Part shown: piece by piece, positions 1 to 5,935 of the stretch
How the letters are laid out: each line of letters opens with the position of its first letter
How positions within the stretch are numbered: position 1 is the stretch's first letter
Source of the DNA: an uncultured Clostridia bacterium
GTDB taxonomy: Bacteria > Bacillota > Clostridia > Peptostreptococcales > Anaerovoracaceae
Length of the DNA: 23,618 bases
Assembly: GCA_937915045.1 (NCBI GenBank)
Contig: CALDNM010000190.1
Coordinates: 1 to 23,618 of the forward strand
Direction of reading: 5' to 3'
Made by a program: the position numbers and the translations under genes
The notes under the pieces: model-generated
Database searches by the model: none
Seen by the model: only the letters and a program-made list of their open reading frames with translations
Told to the model about the DNA's origin: nothing

Positions 1-434
1 GGCTTCCTTTTTCCACTGAATATGAAATTTCCCCAGCGTCCTATGGCCTGAGCGAGCGCGATACCGGCAACAGCCAGATCGAGTCCGTCTGCGAAACTGA
101 TCTTTTTGTGTCTGCATACGAGCCATGCTCCGATGAAGCCTCCGATGAGACTGCCGTGGACTGCGAGTCCGCCGCCCCTGAAATCGAATATTTCTGAAGG
201 GAACTGCGAGTAATAACTCCACTCGAACAGTACATAATAAAGGCGTGCGCCGATTATACCGCACGGTACAGCGATGAGCAGGATGTCCAGCACATCGTCG
301 CGAGCGATATCGTGTTTAGGAGCGCGTTTATACATGACGGCGCCGCCGATAAAAATAGCGGCAGCCATGAGTACTCCATACCATCTGATATCGAAGCCGA
401 ATATTGTGAAAGCTATAGGATCAGGAGTGTGCAT
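1..434 (-). CDS. lgt: Prolipoprotein diacylglyceryl transferase Lgt, N-terminal part (runs off window)
   Basis: Lgt transfers diacylglycerol from phosphatidylglycerol to the lipobox cysteine of prolipoproteins in the cytoplasmic membrane. Read on the minus strand from ATG at 434-432, 144 codons are visible. The N-terminus MHTPDPIAFTIFGFDIRWYG is typical of the family. Hydrophobic segments follow, then GGLAVHGSLIGG (about residues 90-101, the region of the family's conserved histidine) and GRWGNF near residue 135. A GGAAAGG ribosome binding site lies just upstream. The gene is divergent from mraZ. After GRWGNFI the reading does not continue into the family signature (N-x-E); it reads FSGKRK up to the window edge. 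This could be real divergence, a frameshift or a sequence error. Identity is secure from the first 135 residues; integrity of the gene is not. Confidence 0.9.
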   Translation of the reverse strand, partial: MHTPDPIAFTIFGFDIRWYGVLMAAAIFIGGAVMYKRAPKHDIARDDVLDILLIAVPCGIIGARLYYVLFEWSYYSQFPSEIFDFRGGGLAVHGSLIGGFIGAWLVCRHKKISFADGLDLAVAGIALAQAIGRWGNFIFSGKRK

Positions 435-476
435 TTCGCTTTTTTCTTCCTTTCCAAAACACCAACGGACTCGATT

Positions 477-505
477 ATTATACTCTCAAAATGCCTGGAA
501 GTCAT
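477..505 (-). promoter_or_regulatory. Probable lgt promoter
   Basis: On the minus strand a perfect TATAAT (-10) occupies 482-477. It is preceded at 17-bp spacing by ATGACT at 505-500, a 4/6 match to TTGACA. The -10 lies about 42 bp from the lgt ATG, leaving a short leader that holds the ribosome binding site. Spacing and position are those of a housekeeping sigma-A promoter; no transcript data are available. Confidence 0.5.
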
Positions 506-575
506 CTTCTCACTTAGGCAGGAAAAGAATCAAGACAATTCTAATCCATATCAAGTGCGCCGAATATTTACTCTA

Positions 576-591
576 CCACAATATCTTGTGG
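576..591. promoter_or_regulatory. 16-bp palindrome, NrdR-box-like operator candidate
   Basis: The sequence CCACAATATCTTGTGG has 6-bp arms (CCACAA/TTGTGG) around TATC; 14 of its 16 bases are symmetric. It closely resembles the NrdR box of bacterial ribonucleotide reductase promoters (consensus near ACACWATATWGTGT), which normally occurs as a pair about three helical turns apart. A weaker 10/16 match begins 33 bp upstream at 543-558. lgt and mraZ are not usual NrdR targets, so another dimeric repressor or a chance palindrome remains possible. Confidence 0.35.
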
Positions 592-674
592 AATTGTCAG
601 AAAACGGCGGAATCGCAACACAAAATAAGAGAAAAATGGAGATGTACTCCCAAAAAAACACCGTAAAATATTGA

Positions 675-702
675 AAAAGGGAGCAAAGTGGAGTAAAGTG
701 GA
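675..702 (+). promoter_or_regulatory. MraZ operator: three 10-bp-phased AAAGTGGA-like repeats
   Basis: AAAGTGGA occurs exactly at 685-692 and 695-702, and a 6/8 copy (AAAAGGGA) occurs at 675-682, so three units repeat every 10 bp on one helix face. MraZ is known to bind short direct repeats ahead of its own operon (TGGGN units in E. coli, AAAGTG-type units in Mollicutes). Position 53 bp before mraZ supports autoregulation. The repeats overlap the only weak promoter I can find, TTGAAA at 671-676 and TAAAGT at 694-699 with a 17-bp spacer. Confidence 0.65.
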
Positions 703-754
703 TTAAACAAAATAAGCAAGGTGTCTGAATGGCTTTTCAACGGGGGATCAAACA

Positions 755-1186
755 ATGTTCATGGGCAGCTATAAAAACTCAATAGATGCTAAGTACAGAA
801 TGATCGTTCCTGCTAAATACAGGGAGGAACTCGGTTTGAAGTGCGTCATCACTCAGGGAATAGACAGATGTCTCTACATCTATCCTATGGCTGAGTGGGA
901 AAACTTCGCGGAAAAGCTGAAACAACTGCCTAAAGCTGATACTCGCGCAAGGAATTTCGTAAGACATTTCTACGGAAACGCGGAAGAATGCGAAATAGAC
1001 AGGCAGGGCAGAGTGACCATACCACTGGCGCTCCGTGATTATGGAAACATAAACAAGGAGCTTCTGACCATCGGGGACGGAGAGAAGATCGAAGTCTGGA
1101 GCCGTGAGATCTGGGATGAAGACCAGGCGGCGAATCAGATGGATGGCGAAGATATCGCCAGAGGAATGGAACAGTATGGAATTTAA
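755..1186 (+). CDS. mraZ: Transcriptional regulator MraZ
   Basis: MraZ is a DNA-binding protein that regulates the dcw operon it heads and associates with the nucleoid. The 143 residues hold two SpoVT/AbrB-like MraZ domains: residues about 3-50 beginning MFMGSYKNSIDAKYR, and about 75-122 with ECEIDRQGRVTIP. The usual length is 140-150 residues. The second copy keeps the DxxGR motif; in the first the glycine is replaced by tyrosine (DAKYR). ATG at 755 follows GGGGGA by 7 bases; an in-frame ATG at 761 is less well placed. The 3' end overlaps rsmH by 11 bases, which suggests translational coupling. Phased repeats upstream are the likely autoregulatory site. Confidence 0.95.
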   Translation: MFMGSYKNSIDAKYRMIVPAKYREELGLKCVITQGIDRCLYIYPMAEWENFAEKLKQLPKADTRARNFVRHFYGNAEECEIDRQGRVTIPLALRDYGNINKELLTIGDGEKIEVWSREIWDEDQAANQMDGEDIARGMEQYGI

Positions 1187-2111
1187 ACATACCTCAGTGC
1201 TGCTCGACGAGTGTATAGAGAACCTGGATATCAGACCCGGAGGCATATATGTCGATGGGACTATCGGAGGCGGGGGACATGCGGAGAAGATCTGCCAACA
1301 CCTCGGTCCGGAAGGGACTCTGATAGGGATAGACAGAGATACAGACGCTCTCACAGCGGCAAAAACGAGACTAGAAGGAATTGACTGCAAAAAGATTTTT
1401 GTCCAGAGCAATTATTCTGAAATAAAAAACGTGCTTGAAGACCTGGAAATAGATGGCATAGACGGCGCGTTGCTGGATCTGGGTGTTTCTTCTTTCCAGC
1501 TAGACAATATCGACAGGGGATTCTCATATATGCACGATTCGCCTCTGGACATGCGAATGAACCGCGACGATCGATTCACTGCTTACGACGTAGTCAATAC
1601 GTACAGCGAAAGAGATCTCACGGAGGTTATAAAAAAATATGGCGAAGAACGCTGGGCCTCAAGGATCAGTCAGTTCATCGTCAAGGCGAGAAAAGAAGAG
1701 CCGATCGGATCGACCGGCAGACTGGTGGAAATAATCAAGGCAGCGATACCGGCTTCCGCGAGAAGAAGCGGACCACATCCGGCTAAGAGGACATTCCAGG
1801 CGATCAGGATAGAAGTGAATGATGAACTGGGACAGCTCAGCAAGGCGATCACGGAATTTCTGGACGTTATGAACAGCGAGGGAAGGCTGTGCGTGATCAC
1901 ATTCCATTCTCTCGAAGACAGGATAGTGAAAAATATCATACGTGACAGGGCCGATCCGTGCACCTGTCCTCCGGATTTCCCGGTGTGTGTATGTGGAAAA
2001 GTCGCGGATATAAAAAAGATCACGGGCAAACCGATAACTCCATCAAATAAAGAGCTTGAGGCTAACCCAAGGTCGAGAAGCGCAAAACTCAGAGTAGCGG
2101 AAAGGATCTGA
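1176..2111 (+). CDS. rsmH: 16S rRNA m4C1402 N4-methyltransferase RsmH (MraW)
   Basis: RsmH uses S-adenosylmethionine to methylate N4 of C1402 in the 16S rRNA decoding centre. The 311-residue length matches the family. Visible motifs are the SAM-binding loop DGTIGGGGHA (27-36), DLGVSSFQLD (101-110), HPAKRTFQAIRIEVNDEL (201-218) and ITFHSLEDRIVK (241-252). A cysteine cluster (C262, C264, C271, C273) is common in Firmicute members. The frame is open further upstream to 1104, but the ATG at 1176 is chosen because it starts MEFKHTSVLL, the conserved N-terminus, and has AGAGGA about 11 bases upstream. The stop overlaps the ftsL start by one base (TGATG). Confidence 0.96.
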   Translation: MEFKHTSVLLDECIENLDIRPGGIYVDGTIGGGGHAEKICQHLGPEGTLIGIDRDTDALTAAKTRLEGIDCKKIFVQSNYSEIKNVLEDLEIDGIDGALLDLGVSSFQLDNIDRGFSYMHDSPLDMRMNRDDRFTAYDVVNTYSERDLTEVIKKYGEERWASRISQFIVKARKEEPIGSTGRLVEIIKAAIPASARRSGPHPAKRTFQAIRIEVNDELGQLSKAITEFLDVMNSEGRLCVITFHSLEDRIVKNIIRDRADPCTCPPDFPVCVCGKVADIKKITGKPITPSNKELEANPRSRSAKLRVAERI

Positions 2112-2539
2112 TGATTATGATGACAGCTCAGCAATGGAATCAGCAGCAAAGTTATAATCGACACGGACTTGACATGCGGCCTAAGACTGCCGAAAAATCA
2201 TCCGGGACAGAGATCACGGCTTCAGACAAGAAAAAGTTATTTATGCTTGTACTTATCGCCGGGCTGCTTTGTATCACGATGGTCATAGTGTCGGCGTATG
2301 TCGCTTCTATGAATTATCAGAACAACAAACTTAAAGAATCCAACAAAGCACTGCAAAGCGAAGTCCAGACACTTCAGGTAAAAGTGAAGAGCGCGTCGGG
2401 AATAGCTGCAGTAGCGGATAAGGCCACAGGTAAACTCGGTATGGTCTATCCGAGTGGCAAGAAATATGTAAAATTGACAACGGCCGATAAACCGAGCAGC
2501 GATCTTGCCAGCCTTCTGAAAAAGCAGGCATATAATTAG
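2111..2539 (+). CDS. ftsL: FtsL-like septum protein
   Basis: FtsL is a bitopic divisome protein that acts with FtsQ/DivIB and a DivIC/FtsB partner to activate septal FtsW-FtsI. The sequence has a 40-residue polar cytoplasmic tail, one membrane segment (about 43-64), then a heptad-like extracytoplasmic stretch (about 68-95) and the motif LGMVYPSGKKYV (109-120), which resembles the A-x-x-L-G-M segment of FtsL. The family is poorly conserved, so the assignment rests on topology, the LGM motif and position between rsmH and the septal transpeptidase, where ftsL normally sits. Start is ATG 2111, overlapping the rsmH stop; a second ATG lies three codons on (2120). At 142 residues it is slightly long for the family. 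Confidence 0.85.
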   Translation: MIMMTAQQWNQQQSYNRHGLDMRPKTAEKSSGTEITASDKKKLFMLVLIAGLLCITMVIVSAYVASMNYQNNKLKESNKALQSEVQTLQVKVKSASGIAAVADKATGKLGMVYPSGKKYVKLTTADKPSSDLASLLKKQAYN

Positions 2540-2592
2540 GGCGCGCAAGGCTCGTCCCGCTGCGAATAATTTCATATGGTTAAGTAGGAAAT

Positions 2593-2649
2593 GAGTCAGA
2601 CAACTGAATTATTGGACCAGTGAGGTTGTCTGGCTCTTTCTTGTTTTAT
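2593..2649 (+). terminator. Terminator-like hairpin between ftsL and the transpeptidase gene
   Basis: GAGTCAGACAAC at 2593-2604 pairs with GTTGTCTGGCTC at 2625-2636 (12 bp with one G-U) around a 20-base loop, and is followed by the T-rich TTTCTTGTTTT at 2637-2647. The T tract is interrupted, so termination may be partial and the element may act as an attenuator inside the cluster. A 10-codon ORF (2591-2623) covers the 5' arm and most of the loop. Confidence 0.6.
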
Positions 2650-2666
2650 ATAAAAGAAGGAGAATT

Positions 2667-4460
2667 ATGTCTCGCGGCAGACGTGTAACAATAGCGAACA
2701 AAAAACGACTAGTCATCGCATTTATGATTTTTGCGGTGGTGATGGTCGTTTTATGCTTTAAAGTAGGATATATACAGATAGTTAAAGGAAATGAATATAA
2801 AAAAATGGCCGCGGCGCAGCAGACAGAAGATCAGACTGTCGACGCGAAGCGCGGGGATATTGAAGACAGGAACGGCAATCCGCTTGCTGTCAGTATAACG
2901 AAATATTCAGTATGGGTAAGACCGGCATCGATAAAGACTTCATCATCACAGAGCAAGAATGACGCGAAAGTCAAAGAGGTATCGAAGAAGCTCGCCGAAG
3001 CGCTTGATATGGATGAGACTGAAGTCGAAAAGAAACTCTCCGGCAAAACCACGCTCGTGAAACTCGTGAATTACGCCGACGCGGAGAAAGCGGACAAAGT
3101 CAGAAAGCTTGACTACGCCTGTGTTGAGATCACAGAGCAGGCCAAGAGATACTATCCGCAGAAAAACTTCGCTTCTCAGGTGCTCGGCAGCGTCAGCGAT
3201 CAGAATGTAGGACTTGCGGGTCTCGAACTGGAATACGATTCATATCTCAAGGGAGTCAACGGGAGATGGGTGTACAACAAAGATGTACTCGGAAATCTCG
3301 TTTCTTCAGGTTCACAAAAATATCAGAGCGCTCAGGACGGCGATACAGTTGTCTCGACCATAGATTCTGTAATACAGGAATACGCGGAGCACGCGTGCAA
3401 GTCAGTAGAGAAAAGTTCAAACGCGAAACGCGTATCATGTCTCGTGGTCGATCCGAAGACCGGCGAGATACTGGCATGCGCTTCAAATCCGGGCTACGAT
3501 CCGAATGAACCGAGGACACCAACAGGGACAAAAGCAAAAGCAAAATATGAAAAGATGTCGGACAGCGCGAAGCTGAAATATCTGCAGAAGATGTGGAGAT
3601 GTTCACTCATACAGGATACGTATGAGCCGGGCTCGACTTTCAAGCTTCTGACCGCGTCTATGGCACTCGAAGAAAATAAGACGCACATGAGCGAGCATTT
3701 CTATGACAGCGGCTCTATCAACGTCGAGGGGACGACTCTCAAATGCTGGAGCTGGAGAGAGCCGCACGGGGATGAAAATCTTGAAGAAGCCGTCGGTAAT
3801 TCGTGCAACCCGGTATTCGCGACTCTGGCGATGAGACTTGGCGCGACTACGTTCTATAACTATATGGGGCTCTTCGGCATTACTGAAAAGACAGGAGTGG
3901 ACTTCCCGGGAGAAGGTCAGGGCATCGTCATGTCAAAGGCAAAACTTCAGGAAAGCAAGGTAAACCTAGCGACTCAGGGCTATGGCCAGGGTATTTCTGT
4001 GACACCTATACAGCTCCTCACAGCTATCTGCTCGATAGGCAACAATGGCGTTATGGTAAAGCCTCACCTCGTAAAGGAGATAAAGAATTCAAAGGGCAAG
4101 GTCGTGAAAAAATACGGTACGGTGAAAGTGCGTAAGGTCATATCGAGCGACACGGCAAGCAAGATGAAAAAGACAATGCAGTTCGTCGTCGATAAGGGCG
4201 GCGGTGAAAAAGCGAAAATAAAAGGAGTGAAGGTCGGAGGAAAGACAGGAACGGCCCAGGTCGTAGTGAATGGAAAGTACTCGGATAACGTAGTAGCGTC
4301 ATTCGTAGGCATGGCGCCGATGAATGACCCGAAGATAGCGGTGCTCTTCCTCGTCGACCAGCCTTCAGATCAGTCTCACGGCGGTACGGTGGCCGCGCCG
4401 GGAGCGAGATACGTGATCAAGAATTCGCTCAAATATATGGAAATATCCAATGCGGACTGA
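2667..4460 (+). CDS. ftsI: Septal peptidoglycan transpeptidase, FtsI/PBP2-type class B penicillin-binding protein
   Basis: This enzyme crosslinks peptidoglycan stem peptides at the septum, working with the glycosyltransferase FtsW. The 597 residues comprise a basic N-terminus, one membrane anchor (about 15-34), a PBP dimerisation region (about 55-215, with KRGDIEDRNGNPLAVS), and a transpeptidase domain (about 250-590). The active-site motifs are intact: STFK (323-326, nucleophile S323), SCN (379-381) and KTG (526-528). The protein ends just after the transpeptidase fold and has no PASTA domains, which argues against SpoVD and B. subtilis PBP2B architecture; FtsI-type function is inferred from that and from location. 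AAGGAG lies 4 bases before the ATG. The 127-bp gap from ftsL contains a terminator-like hairpin, so expression may be uncoupled from the upstream genes. Confidence 0.93.
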   Translation: MSRGRRVTIANKKRLVIAFMIFAVVMVVLCFKVGYIQIVKGNEYKKMAAAQQTEDQTVDAKRGDIEDRNGNPLAVSITKYSVWVRPASIKTSSSQSKNDAKVKEVSKKLAEALDMDETEVEKKLSGKTTLVKLVNYADAEKADKVRKLDYACVEITEQAKRYYPQKNFASQVLGSVSDQNVGLAGLELEYDSYLKGVNGRWVYNKDVLGNLVSSGSQKYQSAQDGDTVVSTIDSVIQEYAEHACKSVEKSSNAKRVSCLVVDPKTGEILACASNPGYDPNEPRTPTGTKAKAKYEKMSDSAKLKYLQKMWRCSLIQDTYEPGSTFKLLTASMALEENKTHMSEHFYDSGSINVEGTTLKCWSWREPHGDENLEEAVGNSCNPVFATLAMRLGATTFYNYMGLFGITEKTGVDFPGEGQGIVMSKAKLQESKVNLATQGYGQGISVTPIQLLTAICSIGNNGVMVKPHLVKEIKNSKGKVVKKYGTVKVRKVISSDTASKMKKTMQFVVDKGGGEKAKIKGVKVGGKTGTAQVVVNGKYSDNVVASFVGMAPMNDPKIAVLFLVDQPSDQSHGGTVAAPGARYVIKNSLKYMEISNAD

Positions 4461-4472
4461 TACAAAAAGTTG

Positions 4473-4478
4473 TATAAT
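4473..4478 (+). promoter_or_regulatory. Possible internal promoter ahead of murF (-10 box)
   Basis: A perfect TATAAT lies in the 59-bp gap between the transpeptidase stop and the murF start, preceded directly by TTG. No convincing -35 is present at 16-18 bp spacing; an alternative CTGATA (4457-4462) with TATAGA (4481-4486) at 18-bp spacing is weaker. Internal promoters are common in dcw clusters. Confidence 0.35.
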
Positions 4479-4519
4479 ATTATAGACTGTTTTTGAGGAA
4501 AGAAGAACAAGAGGAACAA

Positions 4520-5935
4520 ATGATCAAATATACAATAGATGATACAGCGCGGATAATGGGCGGCACCGTCATATATGGTGATGGAAGTGAAACCGCTGGA
4601 CGCGCGTTCGCGGATTCGCGTCAGGCATCCGCGGACGGCCTGTTTTTTGCGCTCAAGGGAGATAATAGAGACGGCCACGAATTCCTGCGTGAAGTAATGG
4701 ACGCGGGATGCCGGCAGTTTGTGATCTCGGATGAGGATGCTTTTAAAAACGCGCTGGGCAGCCGCGATGGGATCACCGCGGTGAAGACCGATGACACGAC
4801 GGAGGCCATGATAGCGTTCGCGAAGACATATCTCGCGTCTCTCGACGCGAAGAGGATCGGAGTGACAGGCAGCACAGGAAAGACAAGCACGAAGGATATG
4901 ATGTACGCTGTCAGCAGCGGAAAATATAAAACAGGAAGGAACCTTGGAAATTTAAATACACTGCAGGGACTCTGCATGACTATCCTGGGGTTCGACCCTG
5001 ATACAGAGGTCGCGATATTGGAGATGGGCATGGATCACGCGGGAGAGATACATGAGCTCGCGGATTTCATCAGGCCGGACATAGCGCTTATGACAAATGT
5101 GGGGATCTCACATCTCGAACGTCTGGGCAGCCGTGATAATATTTTCCACGCTAAGATGGAGATAGTCGATTACTTCGAAAACGGAGCATCGCTCATAGTC
5201 AGTAAAGGGAAGGACTACCTGCAGAGAGAAAATGTCACGCATGGATACTGGAAAGGCGCGGAGACGCCTGCCGGGACATATGACGTCGTCATGACAGGGA
5301 CGGACGATGACAATGATTATGTGATAAGCGATATAAAGGAAAATGGATTTAAGGGCATTTCGTTCGACATAACTCATGACGGACAGCTGCAGCATTTCGA
5401 ACTTCCTGTCATGGGCGTGCATAACGCGCTCAACGCGGCACTCGCGGTAGCTGCCGGCGAAAAGATAGGAGTGAGCATGGCCGAGTCGGCCGAAAGCCTC
5501 AGGAAGCTGGAACTTACCGGCGGAAGACTGACAGTCAGGAAAGGACGCGGTTATGAAGTCATAGACGATACCTATAACGCCAGCCCTGATTCGATGGGAG
5601 CCGCGCTCAAAATACTTTCCGAGCAGGAAGGCGCGAGGAGAGTCGCGATACTCGGCGAGATGTACGAGCTGGGAGACGACGAAAAGGCACTCCACAGATC
5701 CATGGGAGAACTTGCGAAGGAACTCGGCATAGACAAGGTGTTAGCGATCGGGCCGCTCGCGAAAAACATCGAGGAAGGCGCGGGAGACATCGCGGAATAT
5801 TTCGAAACAAAAGAAGAGTTCATCGATGAGATGGACACATATATAAAAGAAGGGGACATCGTCCTCGTAAAAGCGTCAAGAGGGCTCGCGCTTGAAAAAG
5901 TCGTGAAAGCTCTTACGGAAGGAGCAGATAAATAA
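4520..5935 (+). CDS. murF: UDP-MurNAc-tripeptide--D-Ala-D-Ala ligase MurF
   Basis: MurF adds D-Ala-D-Ala to UDP-MurNAc-tripeptide using ATP, the last cytoplasmic step of the pentapeptide precursor. At 471 residues it has the usual length. The N-terminal substrate-binding domain contains ADSRQASADGLFFALKGDNRDGHEF (31-55 region), the Mur ligase P-loop GSTGKTSTK is at 117-125, LEMGMDHAGEI is at 168-177, and the C-terminal ligase domain begins near TYNASPDSM (351-359). An in-frame TTG at 4493 would add nine residues but has no ribosome binding site; ATG 4520 follows AGAGGAA and gives the family-like start MIKYTIDDTARIMGG. The stop overlaps the mraY ATG by one base (TAATG), implying coupling. Confidence 0.96.
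   Translation: MIKYTIDDTARIMGGTVIYGDGSETAGRAFADSRQASADGLFFALKGDNRDGHEFLREVMDAGCRQFVISDEDAFKNALGSRDGITAVKTDDTTEAMIAFAKTYLASLDAKRIGVTGSTGKTSTKDMMYAVSSGKYKTGRNLGNLNTLQGLCMTILGFDPDTEVAILEMGMDHAGEIHELADFIRPDIALMTNVGISHLERLGSRDNIFHAKMEIVDYFENGASLIVSKGKDYLQRENVTHGYWKGAETPAGTYDVVMTGTDDDNDYVISDIKENGFKGISFDITHDGQLQHFELPVMGVHNALNAALAVAAGEKIGVSMAESAESLRKLELTGGRLTVRKGRGYEVIDDTYNASPDSMGAALKILSEQEGARRVAILGEMYELGDDEKALHRSMGELAKELGIDKVLAIGPLAKNIEEGAGDIAEYFETKEEFIDEMDTYIKEGDIVLVKASRGLALEKVVKALTEGADK

Larger units (their letters stand above)
435..754. promoter_or_regulatory. Divergent lgt/mraZ intergenic region
   Basis: This 320-bp stretch holds no credible gene. It is AT-rich compared with the flanking genes and contains no CGCG, which is common in the coding regions. 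From left to right it contains the lgt ribosome binding site and promoter on the minus strand, a 16-bp near-perfect palindrome at 576-591, a weak TTGAAA/TAAAGT promoter pair at 671-699, three 10-bp-phased AAAGTGGA-like repeats at 675-702, and the GGGGGA ribosome binding site of mraZ at 742-747. Apparent plus-strand open frames crossing 274-674 are shadows of lgt that extend into non-coding DNA. Confidence 0.7.

Noticed and set aside
634..652. Small inverted repeat GGAG/CTCC upstream of mraZ
   Set aside because: Only 4-bp arms; expected by chance in this length.
274..674. Two plus-strand frames of 130 and 120 codons upstream of mraZ
   Set aside because: They begin inside lgt, read antisense to it, and run into AT-rich regulatory DNA; the proteins have no recognisable features.
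1104..1175. Upstream in-frame start for rsmH
   Set aside because: Would add 24 residues encoded inside mraZ with no family similarity; ATG 1176 has a ribosome binding site and the conserved N-terminus.
779..1411. 210-codon minus-strand frame across mraZ and rsmH
   Set aside because: Antisense shadow of two clear genes, with no ribosome binding site or motif.
2667..4460. Calling the transpeptidase SpoVD
   Set aside because: No C-terminal PASTA domain and no sporulation context in the window; FtsI-type is the safer label.
4493..4519. TTG start for murF
   Set aside because: No ribosome binding site before it; ATG 4520 has AGAGGAA and gives the family N-terminus.
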